Positions 15,235 to 24,200 of a stretch of DNA of 33,071 nt are shown piece by piece (the stretch's first letter is position 1; every line of letters starts with the position of its first letter). Location: the NCBI GenBank assembly GCA_947073495.1, contig CAMTMX010000035.1, positions 1 to 33,071 on the forward strand, in the 5' to 3' direction. The notes under the pieces are model-generated. The model did not search any database. It saw only the letters and a program-made list of their open reading frames with translations, and was not told the origin of the DNA. Made by a program: the position numbers and the translations under genes. Source of the stretch: an uncultured Porphyromonadaceae bacterium. Its GTDB lineage: Bacteria > Bacteroidota > Bacteroidia > Bacteroidales > Muribaculaceae.

Positions 15235-15921
15235 TCATTTATGCGGATCTACCGAAAGAATGTATCCTTTCTTCTTAATGGACGTTATTGAAACAGTTGG
15301 ATCTGTCAAAAGGCGTCGGATATATGTGATCTGTACATTTAATGCGAGAGAGTTGGAATAGCTTGAATCGCCCCAAATTTTGTCAAGGATCAGATCGCGT
15401 TCCACAGGATAACCGATATTCTCAGCGAGCATCTGAAGAATCTCTGTCTGGCGTACTGACAGTGAATGTGTTTCTTCATTGTAGGTTATAGATGAAAGGT
15501 TGGGTCTGAAAACAGTATTTCCCAACTGATACTCTATATCTTGATTCACAGTCATACTTTCGAATCGCTCATTTATCTTAGCGATCAGTTCTTCGGGATA
15601 AAACGGTTTTGGTATATAATCGTTACCCTTTAATGAAAAACCATGCAGCCTATCAACTTTATCGGTTCTGTCAGTCAGGAAGAAAATTATAACCCTCTTA
15701 TCATTTTGCCTGATGATGCGAGCCATTTCAAATCCATCAAGTTCCGGCATATTTATGTCAAGAAGGATCAGGTCGGGACGGATATTCCGATACATTCCCA
15801 GTCCAACTTTTCCATTGTTTGCATAGATGACTTCAAACCCCTCTGCTTCTATAAAGTGTTTTAGAAGCATTGAATTTTTTAAATCGTCATCAACTAATAA
15901 TATTTTAATAGCTTTTATCAT
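15235..15921 (-). CDS. OmpR/PhoB-family response regulator
   Basis: The 228-residue protein has a receiver domain (about 5-120) with the acidic pair VDDD at 10-13, phospho-acceptor Asp55 (LILLDINMPE), the conserved Thr (FFLTDRT) and Lys (YIPKPFYPEE). A winged-helix DNA-binding domain follows (about 135-226; LSVRQTEILQMLAEN, YSNSLALNVQITYIRRLL, IKKKGYIL). I use the ATG at 15921, which overlaps the kinase stop as ATGA; a longer frame begins with TTG inside the kinase gene and adds eight residues that do not belong to the fold. OmpR-family regulators bind direct repeats spaced by about one helical turn; such repeats lie at 17473-17516 in the divergent promoter region. Confidence 0.95.
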   Translation of the reverse strand: MIKAIKILLVDDDLKNSMLLKHFIEAEGFEVIYANNGKVGLGMYRNIRPDLILLDINMPELDGFEMARIIRQNDKRVIIFFLTDRTDKVDRLHGFSLKGNDYIPKPFYPEELIAKINERFESMTVNQDIEYQLGNTVFRPNLSSITYNEETHSLSVRQTEILQMLAENIGYPVERDLILDKIWGDSSYSNSLALNVQITYIRRLLTDPTVSITSIKKKGYILSVDPHK

Positions 15922-17411
15922 TGTGGTAACCTTATTGTGAAACAAGAGCCTTTTCCCTCTGAACTTTTTACCGATACATTCCCTCCGTGTGCTTCCATAA
16001 GCAATTTTACGTAAGCAAGCCCAAGTCCCATCCCGGGCTGCTTGCCTACGGATGCTTTTCCTCGATAGAAGCGTTTGAATATGTGTTTTAAGTCGCTGGA
16101 AGATATTCCGTTACCGGTATCACTTATATTCACCTCTGCCATTCCTTCGTTCTGAAATGCAGAAACAATTATATCTACCGAAGAACCGGAATATTTGACG
16201 GCATTTTCCACAAAGTTGTTAAGAATATTAAATACATGAGTTTTGTCAGCTGAGATTTCAAATGTTTTGTCGATATCGTTTCTGATGTGTATTGACTTTC
16301 CTGCAGGGAACGTAATTGCCGAAATCACGTTTTCAAACAGATCATATAAATTTATATTCTGCACATTCAACGGAATCTGCTCAACATCGTTGAATGTGAT
16401 ATCTCTGAGTTTAGAGAAATATGCAGAAAGGTTGTCAAGAGCATTTCTTGTTTCAGAAATAACTTCTTTTTTTATTTCTTTGTCTGCCATCATCTTTTTG
16501 TTATCCAATCCGGAAACACACATTTTAAGTGTAGAGATGGGGCGTTTAAGTTCATGAATCATTGTCATGATAAAACTATTACGCATCTTGTCAAGACGAG
16601 AAAGTTTTAAAACAGTGGAAAACTGCAGCACAAGACAGACGATAAGTAGAATTGAAACAAATATTGAAATAATAAGGGTTTGCCACATACCCGGAAGAAC
16701 ATCAAAAGGATTAATTGTAACTATAATTGACACAGTCTTACCCTCTAATTGCGAATAAGGGATGGTCAACGAAAGTTTCGGAGCTAATGCTGAGGTGTGA
16801 TAATCTACCTTCTTTTCCCATACCATACTGTCTGCGTTATCAATATTGACATGGGCTTTTATACCCGCTTTATTCAATACTGAGTCAACACCTTCGATGC
16901 TGAAGGGACATTTTCGTTCAATCTGGACGTTTTGCGTAGCTGCCCATGCTTCATTTTCATCCTTGGCACCGGAAGCATCGAAAACGACAGAATCGGCAGG
17001 AGTTTTCATTTCTATTTGAGCTAACTCCATCGCTTTATTTTTCTGCTGCTCACTGAGAGGAGTTCCCGGTTCAATTCCGAGAAGTTCGTAAGCAGAAAAC
17101 AAATATGTGGTGATTTTAGCTGTACGCGTTGTTTTAACCGTGTCTCCATATTCCTGCTTCAATGAGAATGTCGGAATTGTAAACACATTATCTTCTCCAT
17201 ATTTATTTTGTGCACTCCTCCGGTTATTCCTACTCTTTTCTCGTATTGAGTTATAGTCATCAACACATTTCATAATCTTATCACTCAGAAGGCGTTCGTA
17301 TTCTTTGAGTGAGACCTCGTAACGATTGTATAGCCAATACACTTGCATCCCAAGAAATGCGAGAATTGCCACGATGGTGATTATATATAAAGCTTTTATC
17401 CGTTTTTCCAT
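15918..17411 (-). CDS. Membrane sensor histidine kinase
   Basis: The 497-residue kinase has membrane segments at about residues 7-28 and 244-267, enclosing a periplasmic sensor region of about 215 residues with no domain I recognise. The cytosolic part has the HisKA dimerisation helix with phospho-acceptor His286 (MIHELKRPISTLKM) and a HATPase domain with N box (NILNNFVENAVKYS), G1 (ISDTGNGI) and G2 (GMGLGLAYV). All catalytic boxes are intact. It is the first gene of the kinase-regulator pair (4-nt overlap). It is divergent from the GLPGLI/receptor pair, which it likely controls. The sensor has many Lys/Glu residues and one Cys in the middle (ERKCPF) but no clear ligand clue. Confidence 0.93.
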   Translation of the reverse strand: MEKRIKALYIITIVAILAFLGMQVYWLYNRYEVSLKEYERLLSDKIMKCVDDYNSIREKSRNNRRSAQNKYGEDNVFTIPTFSLKQEYGDTVKTTRTAKITTYLFSAYELLGIEPGTPLSEQQKNKAMELAQIEMKTPADSVVFDASGAKDENEAWAATQNVQIERKCPFSIEGVDSVLNKAGIKAHVNIDNADSMVWEKKVDYHTSALAPKLSLTIPYSQLEGKTVSIIVTINPFDVLPGMWQTLIISIFVSILLIVCLVLQFSTVLKLSRLDKMRNSFIMTMIHELKRPISTLKMCVSGLDNKKMMADKEIKKEVISETRNALDNLSAYFSKLRDITFNDVEQIPLNVQNINLYDLFENVISAITFPAGKSIHIRNDIDKTFEISADKTHVFNILNNFVENAVKYSGSSVDIIVSAFQNEGMAEVNISDTGNGISSSDLKHIFKRFYRGKASVGKQPGMGLGLAYVKLLMEAHGGNVSVKSSEGKGSCFTIRLPQ

Positions 17412-17472
17412 GATACAAAATTACAAAAATACATGTAGTTAATCTACCTATGTGTCAATCTATTTATTCAAG

Positions 17473-17516
17473 AGTAATAATTTAGTAATAATTTCATAAT
17501 GTTTGAGTAATGATTA
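17473..17516. repeat. Four 11-bp phased direct repeats, likely regulator sites
   Basis: AGTAATAATTT occurs twice back to back (17473-17483, 17484-17494). The next unit (17495-17505) is degenerate (6 of 11), and the fourth, AGTAATGATTA (17506-17516), matches 9 of 11. The period of 11 bp equals about one helical turn, as in OmpR-family operators. The array ends just upstream of where the -33 element of the GLPGLI promoter should be. Confidence 0.65.
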
Positions 17517-17543
17517 TTTTCGATACAAGGGAGAACTGTAGAC

Positions 17544-17551
17544 TAATTTTG
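17544..17551 (+). promoter_or_regulatory. -7 box of the GLPGLI/receptor pair
   Basis: TAATTTTG is an exact -7 match, 35 nt before the ATG at 17586. The expected -33 position (about 17521-17523) reads CGA, not TTG. A good -7 with a poor -33 and upstream phased repeats fits an activator-dependent promoter. Confidence 0.6.
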
Positions 17552-17585
17552 CAGCGTGAAACTAAACCAACTAATATAAACCGAT

Positions 17586-18467
17586 ATGAAAAAATCATTT
17601 TTAATCTTCACTGCTGTCGCAATAATATCTTCTGCCGCCTCCGGGAAAGTGATGCGTCGTACATTGGGTATTTTTGAGAATTCCGTTCCCGAAACAGAAA
17701 TTCTCGCTAATGAGACAATGGAATTTGTATATGACTACCGTTGCTGTGTCGATACCACCGGTTCTCTTGATGAGAACATATCAAGTGACAATATGCTTCT
17801 ACAGATCGGACCCAATGGATTGTCGAAATTTTCCAGCTATAAGAATCTGACAGTTGATTCCATCATAATGAGTTCCACTTCAGAACAAATCTTTAGTGCA
17901 GCTAAAGAAGGAAAACTTAATAATGGTGAGTTTATGACAATTTACAAAAACTATCCCTTAGGGAAACTCACCCACACTGAAAAAATATGTCAAGACTGGT
18001 TTCGATATGAAGAAGAGATGCCTCAATTTGAATGGGAAATGACCGATTCGGTAGCAAGTGTCCTTGGCTACGAATGCCAGAGTGCCAAATGTAAATTTCG
18101 TGGCAGGGAATGGATGGTGTTCTACACTGAAGAAATCCCCCTTTCAGAAGGTCCGTGGAAATTGTACGGACTGCCCGGGCTTATAATGAAAGCCACGGAT
18201 GAAAAAGGACACTATACTTTTGAATGCATAGGTATTAAATCTAAGGCAGACCGACCAATCACGATCTATAAGGTTCCTTTCAATAAAGTGAAGAGAGAGG
18301 ACTATTATGATACCAAACATAGATATGAAGTGAATCCGTATGCATATTTTGAAGCAACAACAGGAGGACATATCACAGTGACAGATGAGGCTGGCAATCC
18401 GAGTCTCGATGCATACGACCCTATAGAACTCCCTTATGAATATATCGAACGGGACTGGAAGAAATAA
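17586..18467 (+). CDS. GLPGLI family secreted protein
   Basis: The 293-residue exported protein carries the motif that names the family: GPWKLYGLPGLIMKATDEKG at about residues 197-216. A signal peptide covers the first 20 or so residues (cleavage near ASGK). GLPGLI proteins (TIGR01200) are confined mostly to Bacteroidota, and their molecular function is unknown. They are often next to TonB-receptor-like proteins with a carboxypeptidase-regulatory domain, as here: the next gene starts 9 nt after this stop. The mature region contains YDYRCCVDTTG (paired Cys, positions about 51-52) and YECQSAKCKFRGREW, so four Cys are available for disulfides. Likely regulated by the divergent two-component system. 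Confidence 0.9.
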   Translation: MKKSFLIFTAVAIISSAASGKVMRRTLGIFENSVPETEILANETMEFVYDYRCCVDTTGSLDENISSDNMLLQIGPNGLSKFSSYKNLTVDSIIMSSTSEQIFSAAKEGKLNNGEFMTIYKNYPLGKLTHTEKICQDWFRYEEEMPQFEWEMTDSVASVLGYECQSAKCKFRGREWMVFYTEEIPLSEGPWKLYGLPGLIMKATDEKGHYTFECIGIKSKADRPITIYKVPFNKVKREDYYDTKHRYEVNPYAYFEATTGGHITVTDEAGNPSLDAYDPIELPYEYIERDWKK

Positions 18468-18476
18468 TTAAATTTT

Positions 18477-21020
18477 ATGAATCTGATGATACGATACAAT
18501 TTTCTCATATTTTGCGTTTTGTTCGGTCTACTGTCGGCAGCGGCAGTAGATCCGGGCAAACTGCAAGGTCAAGTCAAAGACGCTGACACCGGTGAACCTG
18601 TAGCCGGTGTCATTGTGAAAGTCAAAGGGGCGTTTACGTCTACGGACCTGGATGGGCGCTTCTCTTTGTTGCCCAAAGGTGAAGCTGATTCCGTTTCATT
18701 TCGTTGTATGGGATATGAAACTCTCATATTGCCTTTATCTGCAAGTTTTATGGATGTGCGATTAAATCAGCAGGCAACACAACTGAAAGATGTTATTGTT
18801 GCGGCGCCGGACATATATGCAAAGGGCGATACGCTTGTTTTCAATGTTGCTCGATATGCCAATGCAAAAGACAACGCAATTATCGATGTCATTAAACGTC
18901 TTCTCGGCATTAAGGTTAAAGACGATGGCACTATAGAATATCAAGGGAAGCCTATCAATAAATTCTATCTTGACGGTAATGATTTTATAGGAGGGCAATA
19001 CGGCCTCGCTACAAACAACATATCTTATAAGGATGTGAAATCAGTGGAAGTGATGGAAAATCACCAGCCTGTAAAAGCGCTTGAAGGGATTGAATTTCCT
19101 GAAGAGGCAGGCATAAATCTGAAATTGAAAGAAGATGCCCGAAGCCGGTGGGTGGGAGTTGCCAAGGCAGCCTCCGGAGTTCAGCCCTTTCTTTATGATG
19201 GATCGTTGTTCACTATGAGGATGGCTCCCAAAATTCAAAATATGTTTACGTTGAAGGCTGATAATACAGGATGGAACCCTGCAAATGAAATCATAGACCA
19301 CGATTTCAATGATATGTTTTCTTCTGATTATTCTTATTCTTTATGGCAAGAATATATATCGGCAGATATTATCAACGCTCCCCTGTCCGAAAAAAGGACG
19401 CGTGATAATCTCTCGTGGCTTGCCAATGCTATTACGGCATGGAAATCCGGGGACACATCGATGCGACTTAAATTAGATTATATGGGAGACCGTCTTGATT
19501 ATAATTCAGGAATAATAACCGATTATTTCAGCGATCAAATTCCTACTTTTATTCAAAACGATATTCAACGCTCTCAAACTCATAATCTCTCAGCTCAGTT
19601 TTATAGTGAAACTAACAAGAGAGGATATTACATGAAGGATAAGTTTACTCTTTCGGGAGAATGGGAAAAATCGACGTCTTCCATTACCGGTTCATTCAAT
19701 CTTTCTCAACGAGTGAGTAGAAAAAATTTTTTGGTGGAAAACGATCTCAGACTGGTCAAGCGCAATGACAAGAAGGTATTTACCCTAACATCTCGAAATT
19801 CTTTCGGGCATCGTCCAGACATTCTGTCGGTGGGAGGAGAAGAAAATGCATCGCAAAGTATTGGAACCACAGATTTCAGAAGTACAACAGAAACGAAGTT
19901 CGGGAAATTGACACGATTCTGGAAATATTATCTCACTGCAGGAATTGATCTGAATTACCATCGAATGAAAAACACACTCAGCGGTCTTGGAGAATATGAT
20001 AATTGCGGGGATCATGAAGCGTTTCTGTCTAATCTTTACGCCACTCCTCAAATAGACTTCGAGCGTAGCGGCTGGAGGATGTCTCTAAGTGTCCCCATGA
20101 AATGGTATCACTATAATATTAAAAAGTCGCGCAACTATATCAACATCTCTCCTCGTATTTTTATACGTAGGCAACTTGATGCCGGATCAGAACTTTCGGG
20201 ATCTGTGGCATATCAGCTTGCCTCGCCACAGCCATATCTCAACATAGAGGATACTATTTTATCTGATTATCGAAATCTTTTCATCGCTTATAATCCGGAT
20301 AAATACTCGAATAATGTAGCGGCAACCCTATCCTACCGCTATCGCAATCCTATAAAGTCACTCTTTGTCAATCTGTCGGCTACTTATAATTATAGGAGGA
20401 GTCATATAATGTCAAATCAGATATTCATTGGGGATTATATTGTGTCAACATATGCTGATAAATTATCCGACAATGAAACTTGGTATCTGAAAGGAGGGAT
20501 AAGCAAAGGGATTGGACATAGTAAGATGGTTGTTGGTGTGGAAGGGAATGTCGCATTGTCTTCAGCTTCCTCGATGCGTGACAATTCTGTAGTTCCTTAC
20601 AGGCAGGTTACGGCAGGTTTGAAACCATACTTTAAAGGTAGTATCTTGAGTTGGCTTTCGGCAAATTATGAAGCCAAATATGGATTCTCGAAGCTTGATA
20701 TAGATGGTAACAGTAATAATTTCCATTCTTTCCATCAGAATCTTTTTGCTACAGTCCTGCCAAACGACTTAATTGAATTTACTGTCGGTGCTGAACATTT
20801 CTTTACCGTTTTTTCAGAAGGAAACACAGCAAATCTCATGTTGCTTGATGCATCGGCAGTGTGGAGGGTGAACAATAAAATCAGACTCTCACTTACCGCA
20901 AATAATATTCTTAATAAGCGGAGTTATGAATACGTGACTTATGGGACACTCTCCCGTTCGGAGCATATATTCAACATCAGGCAGCGTTCAATCATCGCTT
21001 CTGTCCAATACCGTTTCTAA
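18477..21020 (+). CDS. TonB-receptor-like outer-membrane protein
   Basis: The 847-residue product has a signal peptide (about 1-23) and a CarboxypepD_reg-like beta-sandwich (about 29-100; GKLQGQVKDADTGEPVAGVI, GYETLILPL). A plug-like segment follows at about 105-220 (DVIVAAPDIYAKGDTL, FYLDGNDF, ISYKDVKSVEVMENHQPV). The rest is a large barrel ending with SIIASVQYRF, the terminal aromatic expected for outer-membrane insertion. It resembles the TonB-dependent-receptor-like proteins that accompany GLPGLI proteins; no SusD partner is present, so glycan uptake is not indicated. The ligand is unknown. Translation may begin at the first ATG or at the fourth codon (also ATG). Confidence 0.87.
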   Translation: MNLMIRYNFLIFCVLFGLLSAAAVDPGKLQGQVKDADTGEPVAGVIVKVKGAFTSTDLDGRFSLLPKGEADSVSFRCMGYETLILPLSASFMDVRLNQQATQLKDVIVAAPDIYAKGDTLVFNVARYANAKDNAIIDVIKRLLGIKVKDDGTIEYQGKPINKFYLDGNDFIGGQYGLATNNISYKDVKSVEVMENHQPVKALEGIEFPEEAGINLKLKEDARSRWVGVAKAASGVQPFLYDGSLFTMRMAPKIQNMFTLKADNTGWNPANEIIDHDFNDMFSSDYSYSLWQEYISADIINAPLSEKRTRDNLSWLANAITAWKSGDTSMRLKLDYMGDRLDYNSGIITDYFSDQIPTFIQNDIQRSQTHNLSAQFYSETNKRGYYMKDKFTLSGEWEKSTSSITGSFNLSQRVSRKNFLVENDLRLVKRNDKKVFTLTSRNSFGHRPDILSVGGEENASQSIGTTDFRSTTETKFGKLTRFWKYYLTAGIDLNYHRMKNTLSGLGEYDNCGDHEAFLSNLYATPQIDFERSGWRMSLSVPMKWYHYNIKKSRNYINISPRIFIRRQLDAGSELSGSVAYQLASPQPYLNIEDTILSDYRNLFIAYNPDKYSNNVAATLSYRYRNPIKSLFVNLSATYNYRRSHIMSNQIFIGDYIVSTYADKLSDNETWYLKGGISKGIGHSKMVVGVEGNVALSSASSMRDNSVVPYRQVTAGLKPYFKGSILSWLSANYEAKYGFSKLDIDGNSNNFHSFHQNLFATVLPNDLIEFTVGAEHFFTVFSEGNTANLMLLDASAVWRVNNKIRLSLTANNILNKRSYEYVTYGTLSRSEHIFNIRQRSIIASVQYRF

Positions 21021-21246
21021 TTGCTTTCGATGCTCGTTTATTGCTTCTCCAATATACGTGAGGCAACCACGATTTATGGGGGACTTGTTGTTTTGATTAT
21101 CCAAGTGCATAGTCAAGAGCCTCTTCATCCTGGACAGCTATATCCTGAATCGTGACATGAATATCATTTTCATTGGCATGAAATGATCAAAACTTTCATA
21201 AATTTCAAATATCATATTTATCATGACAAAGTTTTGAGAAGATTTA
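21021..21246. other. Intergenic region with a possible gene remnant
   Basis: No terminator is evident after the receptor gene. A leftward frame open only from 21186 to 21097 encodes about 29 residues with protein-like composition (IHVTIQDIAVQDEEALDYAL) but has no start codon and is preceded by a stop. It may be the tail of a decayed gene; equally it may be chance. Confidence 0.35.
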
Positions 21247-21277
21247 TTGTGAAATCAACTATTAATGACTATTTTTG
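21247..21277 (+). promoter_or_regulatory. Promoter of the second tricorn-like peptidase
   Basis: TTG (21247-21249), a 20-nt spacer and TATTTTTG (21270-21277) match the Bacteroidota consensus exactly, with a short leader of about 14 nt before the ATG at 21298. The same spacing is used by peptidase copy 1. Confidence 0.78.
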
Positions 21278-21297
21278 TGCATTAAATCCAATATTTC

Positions 21298-24200
21298 ATG
21301 AAACGGACAGCACTAATTTCATTGTTGCTTGCAGCCGGCACTGCATCGTCTTTCGCAGACAATGCCCCAAAATGGTTGCGTGATGCCGCGATCTCTCCCG
21401 ATGGCACTACTGTCGCTTTCACATACAAAGGTGACATTTTTACAGTCCCGGTGAAAGGTGGAACGGCTACCCAGATCACCTCTAATCAAGATTATGACGG
21501 TGTTCCCGTCTGGAGTAAGGATGGCAAAAACATCGTCTTCCTAAGTACACGTGAAGGGTCTGATGATATCTTCATTACTTCCGCAAAAGGAGGCACTCCA
21601 CGTCGGCTTACAACAAGCAGTGGTAATGAAAAGCCGCTCACTTTCCTCAATGACTCAATTCTATTGTTCAGCGCTTCCAGTCTTCCCGGAAGAACTACGG
21701 CAAGGGCTCCTTTTTCAACTCAGGTATATGAACTTAATGTCAATCGGAATAATCCGCGTCCCAAGCTCTATCTGTCTCAACCAATGATCAGTGCAGACGC
21801 CAATTCTTCCGGTCAAGTATTATATCAGGATCGTAAGGGTGTGGAAGATGTACTCCGCAAGCACGAGCGCTCATCAGGCACAGCTGATGTGTGGTTATAT
21901 AATAACGGATTGTTTTCTCAGCTGACAAATCAGAATTGGGGAAACCAATGTCCGGTTTGGGGTAAAGGTGACACATATTATTTTGTAAGTGAGAAAGACG
22001 GGACTCTCAATGTCTTTGAAGGCAATATTGTCAACAAGACCGAGAAGCAGCTGACAAAATTCACCAAACATCCTGTACGTTCCTTGTCTTCTTCTGATAA
22101 TGGAACATTGGCATTCTCATGGGATGGTGAGATTTATACTCTCACACCTGGATCAGAACCTCAGAAAATCAATGTCCAGATTATATCAGATGACTATGAT
22201 AGCGACCTGGTCAAGCGATACGAAAAATATGGGGCATCCGACATAGCCGTATCTCCGGAAGGTAAAGAGGTTGCGTTTATTATCCGTGGGGATGTGTATG
22301 TCACAGATACTGAATATGAGACAACGAAACGTATCACTAACACTCCAGCTCAAGAAAGAACGGTAAGTTTCTCTCCTGATGGGAGAACTTTAGTGTTTGA
22401 CAGTGACGTTGACGGGATCTGGCAACTATTCACAGCTAAAATTAAAAATGATAAGGAGAAGCAATTCGCTTATGCCACAGACATAGAAATCGAACCTCTT
22501 TATAAATGCGAGACCTCTGCCATGCAGCCTCAATTCTCCCCCGATGGCAAGATGGTCGCTTTCCTTGAAAATCGTACAGAACTTAAGGTGATTGATGTCA
22601 ACACCAAGAAAGTAAACACTGCTCTCGACGGAAAGTATAATTATTCTTATTCAGACGGAGATATTCCATTTGCATGGAGTCCTGACAGCAAATGGCTTCT
22701 TGTTTCCTATATTGGTTTTGGCGGCTGGAATAATACTGACATAGCGCTTGTAAAGGCTGATGGTTCTGAAGTGGTCGACCTTACAGAAAGCGGTTATTCC
22801 GATTATAATCCCAAATGGGCTCTTGATGGAAAGGCTCTCACATACTCGTCGGGAAGATATGGCATGAAAGCACATGGATCTTGGGGAAATCAGGATGATA
22901 TTATGATCATGGTGCTTGATGACGAGGCTTGGGATAAGTTTAATTATACAGAAGAGGAGGCAAAGCTTGCTGAGAATGCAGAAAGTGACAACAATGATGA
23001 TGCTTCCGACAGCAAGGATTCAAAAAAAACTAAAAAAAATAAGAAAGGCAAAGATACAAACGCGGGCAAGAAAGATGTGAAGGAAACAAAGTTTGACCTT
23101 GCCAATCGTCGTTACCGTACCCGCCGTCTTACAAACCGCTCTTCAAACATATATGACTATTTCCTGTCTCCCAAAGGGGATAAACTTTATTTTGTTGCTG
23201 CAGCTACAGAAGGTGGTTGGAATATGAATGTGACCGACCTTAAGAAAGGCGATACAAAAGTTCTTCTTAAAGGCACTTCAGGCACTCTTTATCCAGACAA
23301 GAAAGGTGAAAACCTTTTTGTCCAATCATACAATGGCATTAAAAAAGTTAATCTCGCAAGTGCCGATGTAAAGGATGTGGAATATAATGCACCTTATGAT
23401 CGCAAACCCTCGTTGGAACGTGCTTATATGTTCGACCATATGGCAAAGCAGGTCAAGGATAAGTTTTACGATGTAAATATGCATGGGGTGGATTGGGATT
23501 ATTATACATCTCACTATCGTGAATTCCTTCCCTATATTTCCAATAACCGTGATTTCGCAACCCTTCTTAGCGAAGTTTTGGGTGAACTTAATGCATCACA
23601 TACAGGTGGTAGGTATTCAAGCTATGGACCTTCGATGTCAACAGGGTTTTTCGGTGCCTATTTCGATGAAAATTATGAAGGCGACGGTTTGAAGATTGCT
23701 GAGATCCTTCCTCGCGGTCCTCTTGCAGCAAAAGCTGCAGACTTGCAACCGGGGGATGTGATTCTTGCAATAGATGGTCAGAAAATTCTTTCAGGAACAG
23801 ACTATTTCCCGATGCTTGAAGGTAAGGTTGCTAAGAAAGTTCGGCTTGAAGTGAAAAAATCTAATGGAAAGGTCACAAATCCTGTTGTCAAGCCAATATC
23901 TGCCGGCACACAGGCTCAAATGACATATCAGCGTTGGATTGACCACAATGAACATGTTGCAGATAGCCTTTCCGGAGGGAAAATCGGATATGTTCATGTC
24001 AAAGGAATGGATACCCAGAGTTTCCAATCAGTTTATGATCGTCTTCTTGGCAAATATCGCAATTGTGATGCTGTTGTGGTCGATACCCGTTATAATGGAG
24101 GTGGATGGCTTCACAACGACATTGCAGTGCTCCTTAATGGAAAGGAATATGTGAAATACGTTCCTCGAGGTAAGGAAATCGGTCATGATCCGTTTGCTCA

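Noticed and set aside
15922..15945. Longer response-regulator start
   Set aside because: It uses TTG inside the kinase gene; the ATG at 15921 gives the standard receiver start and a 4-nt overlap.
17416..17431. Promoter boxes for the kinase operon
   Set aside because: Two minus-strand TAnnTTTG matches occur in an AT-rich stretch within 20 nt of the ATG, but neither has a TTG at the right spacing and both would leave almost no leader.
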